Source: Bacteroidales bacterium (GTDB lineage Bacteria; Bacteroidota; Bacteroidia; Bacteroidales; F082). From it: a stretch of 44,659 nucleotides of DNA. The stretch lies in the NCBI GenBank assembly GCA_023229245.1, contig JALNZU010000026.1, positions 1 to 44,659 of the forward strand, given 5' to 3'. This document shows, one piece after another, positions 9,195 to 18,437 of the stretch; within the stretch, counting starts at the first letter, position 1, and the number at the start of each line of letters is the position of its first letter. Position numbers and translations under genes: made by a program. The notes under the pieces are model-generated. The model worked only from the letters and a program-made list of their open reading frames with translations. It was not told the origin of the DNA and ran no database searches.

Positions 9195-9770
9195 ATGAAA
9201 CCACTTGTTTTTGCTACACATAATCAGGATAAACTAAATGAGATACAAGCTTTATTTCCTATAAGTTTTCAATTGATCAGTTTACACGATATAGACATCA
9301 GGGAGGAAATACCTGAAACGGCTTCCACGCTTGAAGGAAATGCCATTCAAAAGGTTCAGTATGTATATAAGCGTGCAGGTATTCCTTGTTTTGCTGATGA
9401 TACAGGATTAGAAGTAGAAGCATTAAATGGAGAGCCCGGCACTTACTCTGCCCGATATGCAGGTATGCATGCCAGCTATGCCGATAATCTGAAGAAACTG
9501 ATGTTGAGAATGAGCTCTCAAACCAATCGAAAAGCCCGTTTCAAAACAGTGATAGCTTATACCAATGGATATGTAACTAAAACTTTTGAAGGAGTGATTC
9601 AAGGTACTATCGCTACTGCTGCTTCCGGTAGAAACGGATTCGGCTACGACCCGGTCTTCATACCTGAAGGCTATAGCCAGAGCTTTGCTGAGATGGAAGC
9701 AAAGCTGAAAAACACTATCAGCCATAGGGCTATAGCTTTCAAAGAGTTTATCCTTTTCCTGACTTCTTGA
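9195..9770 (+). CDS. rdgB: dITP/XTP pyrophosphatase (RdgB/HAM1 family)
   Basis: 191 residues. Hydrolyses non-canonical purine triphosphates (ITP, dITP, XTP) to monophosphates, keeping deaminated bases out of DNA. Family marks are the N-terminal FATHNQDKLNEI, the FADDTGLEVEALNGEPGTYSAR core and the FGYDPVF loop with the terminal SHRAIAF. It directly follows ung, forming a small nucleotide-sanitation pair. Its last 23 bases overlap the last 23 bases of ddl on the opposite strand. Confidence 0.95.
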   Translation: MKPLVFATHNQDKLNEIQALFPISFQLISLHDIDIREEIPETASTLEGNAIQKVQYVYKRAGIPCFADDTGLEVEALNGEPGTYSARYAGMHASYADNLKKLMLRMSSQTNRKARFKTVIAYTNGYVTKTFEGVIQGTIATAASGRNGFGYDPVFIPEGYSQSFAEMEAKLKNTISHRAIAFKEFILFLTS

Positions 9771-10761
9771 AACGGAGGGCATCCTCTATTGCCATCCCAA
9801 AGAGATCAGCCATGCTTATCCCCATCACTGCTGCCTGTTGAGGCAGTATACTAGCTTGGGTCATGCCGGGTACAGTATTCACTTCAAGGAAATACAAGGC
9901 ATCGGCCGCCAGAATAAAATCAAAGCGGACAAAGCCCCTGCATCCTATATGCCGGTATAACATGGCAGCAGTAGCCTTGATCTCTGTATCCATCTCTTCA
10001 TCAATCTGAGCAGGAGTGATCTCGTCAGTCAAGCCGGCTGTATATTTTGCTTCATAATCAAAAAACTCCTTGATAGTAATGATCTCTGTCACAGGAAAGA
10101 CCATCATACGGCCTTGAAATTCAAACACGCTGCATCCAAACTCTCTCCCATCAATAGCAGCCTCAACCAACACCTCCTCATCTTCTTTAAATGCCATGCG
10201 TATAGCTTGTAGTAACTTATTTTTCTGTGTAACTTTCGACACACCTACACTTGAGCCATTGCTATTGGGTTTGACAAACACCGGCAATCCAAGTCTTTCT
10301 AATATAACCTGTTCATTGATAGTTTGTTCGGAGCGTATCAAAATCTCATTCGACAAGGCTATACCGGTAGAGCTAACGATTTGCTTACACAAATATTTAT
10401 TAAAGGTGGCGGCAGCAACAGCAGAACTGCTTCCGGTAAAAGGCATATCCAGTATCTCTAAATATGCCAGCAGCTTCCCATCTTCTCCAGGAGTGCCATG
10501 TATGGCATTAAACACTGCATCAAATCGAACAGTTGACTCAGGCAACGGAAGCGAAAAATCAGTACGACAAAGCTGTATCTCACTCCCATCGGAATCAGTA
10601 TATACCCATGTATTGCCTTTCACAACAATCAGATAAGGTGTATATTTTGTCCGATCTAAGGTTTGGGCAACCATTTTCCCACTTTGAATGGATATCTCAT
10701 ATTCGCCCGAATCCCCTCCACATATTACAGCGATATTTAGTGTGTTACCTTGAGATGTCAT
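9748..10761 (-). CDS. ddl: D-alanine--D-alanine ligase
   Basis: 337 residues. ATP-grasp ligase making the D-Ala-D-Ala dipeptide of peptidoglycan. Visible elements are the N-terminal ICGGDSGEYEIS loop, G-T-P-G-E-D-G with LDMPFTGSS, the ATP-binding VKPNSNGSSVG, and the C-terminal metal and phosphate segment FLEVNTVPGMT. The second loop of the N-domain reads S-G-E-Y-E rather than the common S-x-E-H-E. It ends inside the rdgB 3' end in tail-to-tail orientation and is divergent from the PASTA gene, with 189 bases between the two starts. Confidence 0.95.
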   Translation of the reverse strand: MTSQGNTLNIAVICGGDSGEYEISIQSGKMVAQTLDRTKYTPYLIVVKGNTWVYTDSDGSEIQLCRTDFSLPLPESTVRFDAVFNAIHGTPGEDGKLLAYLEILDMPFTGSSSAVAAATFNKYLCKQIVSSTGIALSNEILIRSEQTINEQVILERLGLPVFVKPNSNGSSVGVSKVTQKNKLLQAIRMAFKEDEEVLVEAAIDGREFGCSVFEFQGRMMVFPVTEIITIKEFFDYEAKYTAGLTDEITPAQIDEEMDTEIKATAAMLYRHIGCRGFVRFDFILAADALYFLEVNTVPGMTQASILPQQAAVMGISMADLFGMAIEDALRFKKSGKG

Positions 10762-10830
10762 AGCTTTACTCCATATTGAATGAAAACTGTATTTGATACT
10801 TCATAGCGTAAACGGCTCATAAAATATCAG

Positions 10831-10838
10831 TACTTTTG
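10831..10838 (+). promoter_or_regulatory. -7 box upstream of the PASTA gene
   Basis: TACTTTTG matches the Bacteroidota TAnnTTTG element 112 bases before the PASTA start. No TTTG lies at the expected 19-23 base spacing, so this is a partial match. Confidence 0.35.
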
Positions 10839-10950
10839 CTGCCCATCAAGCAATAAAAGTTGATTATTAACAGTTTTAGCCTGTACAACTTTCAAAAAAG
10901 CGAAATTAGAAATAAAATCCGGCTTTTCGGTATGATAAAATGTTAAGCTG

Positions 10951-11772
10951 ATGAAAAAAATCCTCTTGCATGCGGTTCTTATTTCCGTGCTTGCCGTGCT
11001 GATAGTAATCGCTGCACTCTCTACTTTGGACAGGTACACCAGGCATGGACAAGTTTTTGTCATACCGGATTTTGTAGGAGCGGATCATGAGCAAATCATT
11101 GATGATTATGGATCATCCTTTCAGTTTATCATTGTTGACAGTGTTTATGACAAAAGCTTGCCTGCCGGAGCTGTGATACAACAGGACCCTTTTCCCGGAT
11201 CTAAAGTAAAACAAGGTCGCAACGTATATTTTATCATAGTCGCCCAACAGCCCGAACAGGTAGTTATGCCTAATTTAATAAATCTATCTATACGTCAGGC
11301 CATTGTTTCTATGGAGACCGCCGGACTTGAAATAGATGAGCTTAGTTTTACCGGGCATTTTGCCCGTAATGCTGTCGTTGATCAAAAGTTTAACGGCATC
11401 TTTATCGAACCCGGGACCTTGTTATACAGAGGGTCAAAGATTGAATTGGTATTAGGTGATGGAGGCGAGCAGCCAATGGCAGTTTTTCCGCAGATATATG
11501 GTAAATCATCAACAGAAGCCAAACGATTATTACATTTGGCCACTCTGAATGTTGGGCATGAATATTTTTTAGATGATTATGATACCTTGAATGGAAGAGT
11601 ATTTAAAGTTGAACCTTATCTGCTGCCAGGCAATGAAGTCGAAGCAGCTAATGTGATTACCATATGGTATAGATCGGTTGAAAAATTCGATTTTGAACAG
11701 TTCATAAACGACAGCCTGTACATCGAACAACCGGATGAAACAATGTATGAAAACAAAGATTTTGATTACTGA
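10951..11772 (+). CDS. Membrane-anchored PASTA-domain protein
   Basis: 273 residues: one N-terminal membrane segment (about 3-24), then three PASTA-like units at about 38-100, 105-172 and 180-248. Each has a P-x-(F/L)-x-G/N start, an A-x-x-x-L/M helix and a V-x-P-G-x-x-V end, for example IPDFVGAD and DPFPGSKV. PASTA units bind muropeptides or mediate protein contacts in penicillin-binding proteins and Ser/Thr kinases; here they stand alone with neither catalytic domain. The T9SS cargo gene follows after 3 bases, with rluD beyond. A role in cell-wall sensing is inference. Confidence 0.88.
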   Translation: MKKILLHAVLISVLAVLIVIAALSTLDRYTRHGQVFVIPDFVGADHEQIIDDYGSSFQFIIVDSVYDKSLPAGAVIQQDPFPGSKVKQGRNVYFIIVAQQPEQVVMPNLINLSIRQAIVSMETAGLEIDELSFTGHFARNAVVDQKFNGIFIEPGTLLYRGSKIELVLGDGGEQPMAVFPQIYGKSSTEAKRLLHLATLNVGHEYFLDDYDTLNGRVFKVEPYLLPGNEVEAANVITIWYRSVEKFDFEQFINDSLYIEQPDETMYENKDFDY

Positions 11773-11775
11773 TTT

Positions 11776-13908
11776 ATGAGAACTACAGTCTTATTATATT
11801 TAAGCTTGCTATTGGTTTTGCCGTGTTTTTCTAAACTGATGGCACAGGAACAGGTTTACGGTTTACAGGTCCAGCCATTGCTGTTCAAACACCAGCAGGA
11901 GTCAAACCGTCAAACCGAAGTAGAGACCCGACTATTGGAGTTACCTTTTTTTGAAGACTTTTCAACATATAAGATATATCCCGATCCTGAGAAATGGATG
12001 GATCGCCATGTGTTCGTCAATCAGGATTTCCCGCTTTACCCACCCAATACCGGCGCTGCCACTTTTGATGCGTTAGATGAATACGGATATGTGTACGAAC
12101 ACGCCAGCATCAATGGATTTATTGCCGATTACCTCACTTCATGGCCTATTCGTCTGGATTCCATGTTTATTGACCAGGCTCGTAAACTAGATCCATCCGA
12201 TTCTTTATATTTAAGTTTTTTCTTTCAGCCACAGGGAAGAGGCAACAGCCCGGAAAGCGATGATTCATTAGTGCTGCAGTTTGGATATCCTTCAGGACAA
12301 TGGATATTCGATCATATGGATTCTATCAGCTTTCCCGCTGCTTTGATACTAATTCAAACCGGTGCAGAACAAATCAATATGAACGATACTATCTGGGCAC
12401 CGGAGGGCTGCGACACCAATTTATTTATGATCAGCGACCGGGTGTACACATGGGACGACGATATCACCATGCCGTGCGACAGCATCTTTGTCGAAGAAAT
12501 TATATGGCGTACCGTATGGGCACATCAAGGGATGAGCATAGACGAGTTTAACGAAAGCGGAAACGAAAACAGCTATTTCAAACAGGTACTGATCCCAATT
12601 ACTGATACAGTCTTTTTCTCAAAACAATTTCAATTTCGTTTTTTCAACTATGCCAGTATTTCTTATCCTAACTCACCAGGCGATCAGGGAAATGCCGACC
12701 AATGGAATGTGGATTTTATCTATCTGAATGCAGATAGAAACGTATCTGATAAGTATTACGACAAGCTTTGTTTCAGCGGGCGAGCACCCACATTTCTGAA
12801 AAGATATGAATCCATGCCATACAGGCAATACAGGGTATCACCAATTGCAGCTACCAAGCCGGAGTTGAATCTACTTATTCTCAATTTAAGCAATGAAACC
12901 CTGAATACAAAATACATGTACAAGATAGACCAAATAGATGGTAGTCAGCCCTTTATTTACGATGGAGGGAATTGTAACCTGCATCCATTTTTTAGCGATG
13001 GGTTTCAAAGCTGCACCTCCGGCTGTGGCAAGAAACATGCCTGCCCGGACGTAAAATCCTTATTTGCATTGAATGTTGAGCAAGACACCGTCTCATTTAT
13101 GACCTATCACTATATCAGCGATTCGGCCGGCAGCAATATATTGGTGGACTCCTTGGTATATCGGCAGGGCTTTTACAACTACTACGCCTACGACGATGGT
13201 ACAGCCGAGATGGGCTACAATTTAGAGCCAACCTATTCTTATCTCGCTTATCAGTTTACCCTTGCCACCCCCGACACTTTGAAAGCGATTCATATTTTCT
13301 TCAATAAGACCCTGGGAATGACCAATGATATGCGTTTCGATCTGATCGTTTGGAATGATCGCAATCAACATCCTGATGAGATTGTGTACAGGAAGGAGGA
13401 TCAACGACCTCAATTCAGTGAGAATTTGCTTGGGTTTGCAACTTATAAATTAGATCAGCCGGTGATTCTAAATGGAAATTTTTACATTGGCCTGATGAAA
13501 AAAGACCCGGGTAATCTGAATATAGGTCTTGATCGGGTGAATAACAGCCGGGCATATTTATTTTATAAAATAGGTGAGCTTTGGGAGCCAAGTCAGATTG
13601 ATGGCGCACTGATGATGCGACCGGCTTTTGGCTCGGGTGAGTTTATTGGGATAACCGAAACTAAGCAAACTCATTTCATAAGTCATCATCCCAACCCGGC
13701 CAACACACATATCCAATTGGAATTGCACGACAGCCGGATACAACCGGAAATCATTCAGTTAATTGATCTTACCGGACGTATTAATTTAGAAACAAGATGG
13801 AACGAAACCATTGATATTTCTGATTTAAAAACCGGCTTGTACATAATCAGGATATACGACAGAAACAAAAATACTGTGTATCAGTCTAAAGTGCTGATCA
13901 CTCCTTAA
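11776..13908 (+). CDS. T9SS-sorted secreted protein with a Cys-rich insert
   Basis: 710 residues with a signal peptide (about 1-24, ending LMA-Q) and a C-terminal type A sorting domain from about residue 630: HHPNPANTHIQLEL, LIDLTGRI, then DISDLKTGLYIIRI. This directs export by the type IX system and usually surface attachment. The body looks like beta-sandwich domains, with an early FEDFSTY motif common in Bacteroidota cargo, and no catalytic residues I can identify. A cluster of cysteines near 400-425 (C-N-L-H, S-C, G-C-G-K-K-H-A-C-P) could bind metal or form disulfides. It sits between the PASTA gene and rluD, 3 and 5 bases away. Confidence 0.85.
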   Translation: MRTTVLLYLSLLLVLPCFSKLMAQEQVYGLQVQPLLFKHQQESNRQTEVETRLLELPFFEDFSTYKIYPDPEKWMDRHVFVNQDFPLYPPNTGAATFDALDEYGYVYEHASINGFIADYLTSWPIRLDSMFIDQARKLDPSDSLYLSFFFQPQGRGNSPESDDSLVLQFGYPSGQWIFDHMDSISFPAALILIQTGAEQINMNDTIWAPEGCDTNLFMISDRVYTWDDDITMPCDSIFVEEIIWRTVWAHQGMSIDEFNESGNENSYFKQVLIPITDTVFFSKQFQFRFFNYASISYPNSPGDQGNADQWNVDFIYLNADRNVSDKYYDKLCFSGRAPTFLKRYESMPYRQYRVSPIAATKPELNLLILNLSNETLNTKYMYKIDQIDGSQPFIYDGGNCNLHPFFSDGFQSCTSGCGKKHACPDVKSLFALNVEQDTVSFMTYHYISDSAGSNILVDSLVYRQGFYNYYAYDDGTAEMGYNLEPTYSYLAYQFTLATPDTLKAIHIFFNKTLGMTNDMRFDLIVWNDRNQHPDEIVYRKEDQRPQFSENLLGFATYKLDQPVILNGNFYIGLMKKDPGNLNIGLDRVNNSRAYLFYKIGELWEPSQIDGALMMRPAFGSGEFIGITETKQTHFISHHPNPANTHIQLELHDSRIQPEIIQLIDLTGRINLETRWNETIDISDLKTGLYIIRIYDRNKNTVYQSKVLITP

Positions 13909-13913
13909 GAATT

Positions 13914-14960
13914 ATGGATGCTTATCCTGAAATGCTGCATGATGAGCCTACTGATGAGAACAGTGAGTTGTATGAGCATTTTCGAATAGTGGTTGACAAA
14001 AGACAGTCCACATTACGGATTGACAAATTTTTGCTTAACCGATTAGAAAATATTTCAAGGAACAAAATACAACAGACCGCCAAGGCAGGTAATATTCTTG
14101 TCAACGATCAAGCTGTGAAATCCAATTATAAAGTCAAGCCTGAAGATGTGATCACGGCTGTTTTCAGCTATCCACCCCGTGAGGTTGAAATAGTTCCGCA
14201 GGCTATTCCGCTTGATATTATCTATGAAGATGATTCAATTTTAGTACTCAACAAACAACCAAATTTAGTGGTTCATCCCGGACACGGAAATTTCAGTGGC
14301 ACATTGCTGCACGCATTAGCCTATCATTTTCAAACTTCCCCATATTATATTCCCGAGAACGGATGTGGCTATTTAGTTCATCGCATTGACAAGGATACTA
14401 CCGGGCTGATGGTCATTGCCAAAGATGAGATCAGTCAAGCAAAGTTAGCGCGTCAGTTTTTTGAGCGGACGGTAGAGCGAACCTATCAGGCTATTGCCTG
14501 GGGTGTGCCCGAGCCGGCAAACGGTACTATTACAGGCCATATCGGACGCAGCACAAAAGACCGTAAGGTGATGGCCGTCTATCCAGATGGTTCATACGGC
14601 AAAGAAGCCATCACCTATTATTCATTATTGGAAAATCTCGGATACATAAGTCTGTTGGAATGCAGGTTGCAGACAGGACGAACCCATCAGATCAGAGTTC
14701 ATTGCAAATATATTGGACACCCTTTGTTTAACGATGCATGGTATGGAGGAAACACCATAGTTAAAGGTACTATCTTCAGTTCGTATCGTCAGTTTATCGA
14801 TAATTGTTTTAAGCTTATACAACGACAAGCCCTGCATGCCAAGTCATTAGGTTTTATTCATCCTGTCACCCAACAGGAACTGTATTTCGATTCGGAGCTA
14901 CCGGAAGATATGCAGCAAGTATTGCAAAAATGGAAGACTTATACCGGTAATCGTGACTGA
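13914..14960 (+). CDS. rluD: RluD-family pseudouridine synthase
   Basis: 348 residues. An N-terminal S4 RNA-binding domain (about 33-80, with R-I-D-K-F-L and G-N-I-L-V-N-D) is followed by the catalytic domain. The RluA-family motif HRIDKDTTGL places the catalytic Asp at 159; L-Q-T-G-R-T-H-Q-I-R-V-H is the second signature. RluD converts uridines of 23S rRNA helix 69 to pseudouridine; assignment to RluD rather than RluA/RluC rests on the S4 domain and length. Last gene of the PASTA/T9SS/rluD run. It ends 9 bases from the convergent protease gene. Confidence 0.92.
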   Translation: MDAYPEMLHDEPTDENSELYEHFRIVVDKRQSTLRIDKFLLNRLENISRNKIQQTAKAGNILVNDQAVKSNYKVKPEDVITAVFSYPPREVEIVPQAIPLDIIYEDDSILVLNKQPNLVVHPGHGNFSGTLLHALAYHFQTSPYYIPENGCGYLVHRIDKDTTGLMVIAKDEISQAKLARQFFERTVERTYQAIAWGVPEPANGTITGHIGRSTKDRKVMAVYPDGSYGKEAITYYSLLENLGYISLLECRLQTGRTHQIRVHCKYIGHPLFNDAWYGGNTIVKGTIFSSYRQFIDNCFKLIQRQALHAKSLGFIHPVTQQELYFDSELPEDMQQVLQKWKTYTGNRD

Positions 14961-14969
14961 GTTACTACA

Positions 14970-16841
14970 TTAATATGCTATGATAAATTTCAGATTCTTC
15001 TCAACTAAGCGATCGTTGATGCGTATGATATAGGCGCCTTTTACCGGATTATACAACTGAATCTGTAACCGCGACCCGGTACGCCGGGCATAAAAAGCGA
15101 CCTGACGTCCTGACATATCATATATGGATATCTCCGGTTCATCAGTCAGATCTACTCCAAAACTCATCGTAAAACTGCCATCAGCCGGATTAGGAAAAAG
15201 AAAAGGCAAGACTGAAATATACGCTTTTCTGTACAGTGTGTCTATATATTGTGTACCATGTGCAATAAGCCGGACATCATAATCACCATATTGCTGATAC
15301 AGTATTTGTTCCGGTTCTTTTTGTATGCTGTTTTCTGGCTTACCACCAGGGAAATACCATTCATACTGCTCAATTTTACCTTGAGATGTATTCTCAAAGT
15401 TGACATATTGATTGATAGCTATTTCCCGGCGTTCGGCCTCAAAGCCGGCTTCCACATATAAGGTGTCAGAACCTATTCCGTTTAAAAATGTGATACCGCT
15501 ATCATTTGGGTCTAACCATGGCTTTAACTGATGTATCGCATCATTGGCGTTGTCAGTCCATGAAGAACTGAACTTCCCATAAAAGTCATAACCAGTCAGG
15601 TTGTTACAAGAAGATGTTCCTCCTGTCAGCAGCCCGATAATTCGTCCATTATTATCGAACAATGGAGAGCCGGATGATCCTCCTTCGGTTACACCATGTC
15701 CGTTTTCGGTAGCACTCCAGTTCACACGCCAGTACATAGCCGATGGATCATCGCTTATATACCCATAATTACTTGAAGCAGGTGTTGTAGAATAGCTAGA
15801 GATTTTTTTTAAATCCCCGTCGGGATGATGGATACCTACACCAGTCTCTCCTATAGCTTCTTGAAGCGACCAGCCATTAAAATATGCATTGTACGACAAG
15901 GGAACCTCCTGAAGCAATTTCAACAGTTTAAAGTCGGAGCCCTGATCGGTACCCGAAACAGCTTTAGCAACCAATGAAGCGCCGGTAAGCGAAACTATGG
16001 CGGGCTCCCATAGTGGCTTGTCGCAATCAGGGCTTTCGTAGTTAAAAGCAAAAACCCATTGTTTATAATCTGTAGTGGAAGAATATTCACCACAGTGGTT
16101 AGCTGTCAGCAAATACGGAAACCGGTCAGCCAACGCATTATTGATCAAGGAGCCACTGCAATAAAACTGTGCCGAACCTTGTTTAACGATGATTCTAACG
16201 ACACCCCTTTTTTGTTGTTGCCACTCCGCCCCTTCTTCACAGTTGATATTGACCTGACAAGAGCCCGAAGTGCCAAAACCTAAGCCTGACTTAGAAGGAA
16301 ACAATAAACCTACTTCGTTAATACTGATACTATAATCAGTGGAATGTATGGATGTCTCAAACTGTAGTCTGAGTGTTTGCGTTTGTATAGGATGTATGGC
16401 AAAAGCACCCTCGTTCGGATTACTCAAAACGGTATAAGCTCCATACATCTGATCCAGATCATCATATAAAAACAATCTGCCATACTCACCCGGCTGAAAC
16501 ATATCAAAATACAATCCTATTCCACCATTATCTTCTGCCGATAGCTCGATAGTCCAAATTTTTATGCCTGCTTCCGGTAAGATGATCCAGGTGCCATGCG
16601 TATCGGAGTTGATAGCTACTTCAGTTGTTGTGCCTATCATAGGAAGGAAAATCTCTGAGACAACTTGTGGATCTGCCCTCAAATCCTGACGAGCTATTTC
16701 TATCGTTTCAACCGGCCAGCCCGAATCGAAAGGAAATGGAGCTAAACTCTCTGTAAACTGTCCTTTTGTGGAAAGACAACTACATATCAAACCATAAATA
16801 ATGATAAAATATTTTACAGAACTGGTTACATCAAGTTTCAT
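14970..16841 (-). CDS. T9SS-exported trypsin-like serine protease (lysyl-endopeptidase-like)
   Basis: 623 residues. Signal peptide (about 8-27), an N-terminal beta region, then an S1-fold protease with His249 in LLTANHC, Asp303 in QGSDFKLLKL and Ser390 in GGSSGSPLF. The G-x-S-G-S-P serine motif and the many cysteines match Achromobacter lysyl endopeptidase relatives. A PKD-like domain follows at about 470-545 (V-N-F-E-N-T-S, Y-E-W-Y-F-P-G-G), and a C-terminal sorting domain begins FLFPNPADGSFTM. The protein should be secreted or surface-bound and degrade extracellular protein. Lysine specificity is inferred from similarity only. Confidence 0.9.
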   Translation of the reverse strand: MKLDVTSSVKYFIIIYGLICSCLSTKGQFTESLAPFPFDSGWPVETIEIARQDLRADPQVVSEIFLPMIGTTTEVAINSDTHGTWIILPEAGIKIWTIELSAEDNGGIGLYFDMFQPGEYGRLFLYDDLDQMYGAYTVLSNPNEGAFAIHPIQTQTLRLQFETSIHSTDYSISINEVGLLFPSKSGLGFGTSGSCQVNINCEEGAEWQQQKRGVVRIIVKQGSAQFYCSGSLINNALADRFPYLLTANHCGEYSSTTDYKQWVFAFNYESPDCDKPLWEPAIVSLTGASLVAKAVSGTDQGSDFKLLKLLQEVPLSYNAYFNGWSLQEAIGETGVGIHHPDGDLKKISSYSTTPASSNYGYISDDPSAMYWRVNWSATENGHGVTEGGSSGSPLFDNNGRIIGLLTGGTSSCNNLTGYDFYGKFSSSWTDNANDAIHQLKPWLDPNDSGITFLNGIGSDTLYVEAGFEAERREIAINQYVNFENTSQGKIEQYEWYFPGGKPENSIQKEPEQILYQQYGDYDVRLIAHGTQYIDTLYRKAYISVLPFLFPNPADGSFTMSFGVDLTDEPEISIYDMSGRQVAFYARRTGSRLQIQLYNPVKGAYIIRINDRLVEKNLKFIIAY

Positions 16842-16932
16842 AGGAGGAAAATTAAAAAGCGAAAATAAGGATTGTTAGCGAACGAAAAAAGAGGTGTGCA
16901 TCATTTTGGGCAAGGAATCATTTGAAATAAGG

Positions 16933-16940
16933 TATTTTTG
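16933..16940 (+). promoter_or_regulatory. -7 box of hldD
   Basis: TATTTTTG matches TAnnTTTG. A TTTG at 16905-16908 lies 24 bases upstream, slightly longer than the usual spacing. The predicted start point falls just before the ATG at 16956, so the transcript would have almost no leader. Confidence 0.4.
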
Positions 16941-16955
16941 CAAAAATCATATGCC

Positions 16956-17927
16956 ATGATAGTCATAACAGGTGCCGCAGGATTTATTGCCAGTGTAGTT
17001 GCAGGACTTTTAAATCAGGAAGGATATACCGAATTAGTCCTTGTTGATGATTTTAAAAAAGCTGCTGCTACGGCTAAGACACCCAATTATATCCATAAAC
17101 AATACTCTTTATTGGTTGAACGGGAAGAGTTTCCTTCCTGGCTTCAGACACATGCCAATGCTATCAGTTGGGTCATCCATCTTGGGGCACGAACCGACAC
17201 CACCGAGTTCGATCAAGAGATATTCAATCATCTCAACCTCAACTATTCCAAGACCTTATGGAAGCTTTGTACTCAGTTTCAGATTCCGTTGATCTATGCT
17301 TCTTCGGCAGCTACTTACGGCTTAGGCGAAAACGGATATAGCGATACACACGATATCGTAGATTCACTCAAGCCTCTCAACCCATACGGACAATCAAAAA
17401 ATGATTTCGATGCATGGGCTCTTCAGCAGGAGCATCCTCCGTTTTGGGCCGGACTAAAGTTTTTCAATGTATATGGGCCTAACGAGTTTCACAAAGGCCG
17501 GATGGCATCAGTGGTTTTCCATGCTTATCACCAAATCAACGCACAAGGCTTTATTAAACTTTTCAGATCACATCGCACGGATATAGCCGATGGACAACAA
17601 AAGCGCGACTTTATCTATGTCAAAGATGTGGCTACCCTTATCCTGTTTATGCTCCAAAACAATATCCCTTCCGGTTTATATAATGTGGGCACCGGTCAAG
17701 CACGCAGCTTCCTTGATCTGGCAAAATCAGTATTCAATGCCTTGGGAAAAGAAGAACACATTCAATTCATTGATACACCCTTAGATATCCGTGATAAATA
17801 CCAGTATTTCACTCAGGCCGAAACGAATAAGCTTCGCCATACAGGATATCAATCCACTTTCACTTCATTGGAAGATGGTGTCAGAGAATACGTACAGCAA
17901 TACCTTATCCCATCAAAGTATTTTTAA
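16956..17927 (+). CDS. hldD: ADP-glyceromanno-heptose 6-epimerase
   Basis: 323 residues from the ATG at 16956 (an in-frame TTG at 16938 overlaps the promoter box and is not favoured). Short-chain dehydrogenase-fold enzyme that epimerises ADP-heptose for LPS inner core. The Rossmann loop reads TGAAGFIAS, with alanine where many homologues have the third glycine. The active site has Tyr144 and Lys148 in NPYGQSK and a serine/threonine strip in YASSAATYG. Also diagnostic are HLGARTDTTE and FFNVYGPNE. No other heptose genes lie nearby. A gap of 570 bases follows. Confidence 0.93.
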   Translation: MIVITGAAGFIASVVAGLLNQEGYTELVLVDDFKKAAATAKTPNYIHKQYSLLVEREEFPSWLQTHANAISWVIHLGARTDTTEFDQEIFNHLNLNYSKTLWKLCTQFQIPLIYASSAATYGLGENGYSDTHDIVDSLKPLNPYGQSKNDFDAWALQQEHPPFWAGLKFFNVYGPNEFHKGRMASVVFHAYHQINAQGFIKLFRSHRTDIADGQQKRDFIYVKDVATLILFMLQNNIPSGLYNVGTGQARSFLDLAKSVFNALGKEEHIQFIDTPLDIRDKYQYFTQAETNKLRHTGYQSTFTSLEDGVREYVQQYLIPSKYF

Positions 17928-18245
17928 GATAATGCCCTGTTTAACAACAGGCTAAGTCAAATCGCCATAGATTGTCTGAACTACTTTACCTTGGTAGCTG
18001 GTCATCTACTTTTTTGATAAATATTCAGAGCAGTAACCACAAGCTTGATTCAGATTAAATTGCATTTCAATTTTATTCACTAATTTAGCCTAAACTTATT
18101 GATCAATCAGCAATATTTTTTATTTTCATTTTTGGTTGCACTTATAGGGTATTTCAAAGCTTATTTCTTTTTGATTGGGCAGGCCATTTCCTTGTCAAAT
18201 TCAACCGTTAACTGAATTACCGTTAAGCAATTCACAATGCCGAAT
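17928..18245. other. Intergenic region after hldD
   Basis: AT-rich and without coding signal. The only structure is a 6-bp hairpin CCTGTT / AACAGG (17936-17941 and 17946-17951) 8 bases after the hldD stop, with a TAAC tetraloop and no following T run; it might weakly pause or end hldD transcription. Confidence 0.5.
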
Positions 18246-18253
18246 TATTTTTG
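18246..18253 (+). promoter_or_regulatory. -7 box upstream of the 18293 hairpin
   Basis: TATTTTTG matches TAnnTTTG exactly. The -33 region has no clear TTG at 19-21 bases. If used, it would start an RNA about 35 bases before the large hairpin. Confidence 0.3.
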
Positions 18254-18292
18254 CAGTCTCAATTGGTTGGTTGTTTAAATAAGTTCGAACTA

Positions 18293-18356
18293 AATGCCCT
18301 TGAGGTGCCGGTTGTTTTTGTTGTTTTTTACAACCCGCAAGATCCTCAAGGGCATT
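18293..18356 (+). other. Strong 64-base hairpin, possible small-RNA terminator or leader structure
   Basis: A perfect 13-bp stem AATGCCCTTGAGG / CCTCAAGGGCATT (18293-18305 and 18344-18356) encloses a second stem: TGC/GCA, one C-C mismatch, then GGTTGT/ACAACC, with a T-rich 14-base loop. A four-base bulge AGAT sits on the 3' side. A pyrimidine run (CTTCTTTTC) follows. It is 142 bases before the transketolase start and upstream of that gene's own likely promoter. It could terminate a short RNA from the 18246 box, or be a leader element. Confidence 0.6.
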
Positions 18357-18437
18357 CTTCTTTTCAAGCTGTTTCCCCTATTTTCTTCTTCTGTTTTTGA
18401 TCTGATTCGTTCACCGGATAAGTAATAGTATTTTCTT

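Noticed and set aside
10196..10636. 146-codon open frame on the plus strand
   Set aside because: Antisense to the well-supported ddl gene, with no family motifs; a shadow frame.
18280..18292. GTTCGAAC resembling a tRNA T-loop
   Set aside because: No acceptor, D-arm or anticodon arm around it and no CCA-like end; not a tRNA.
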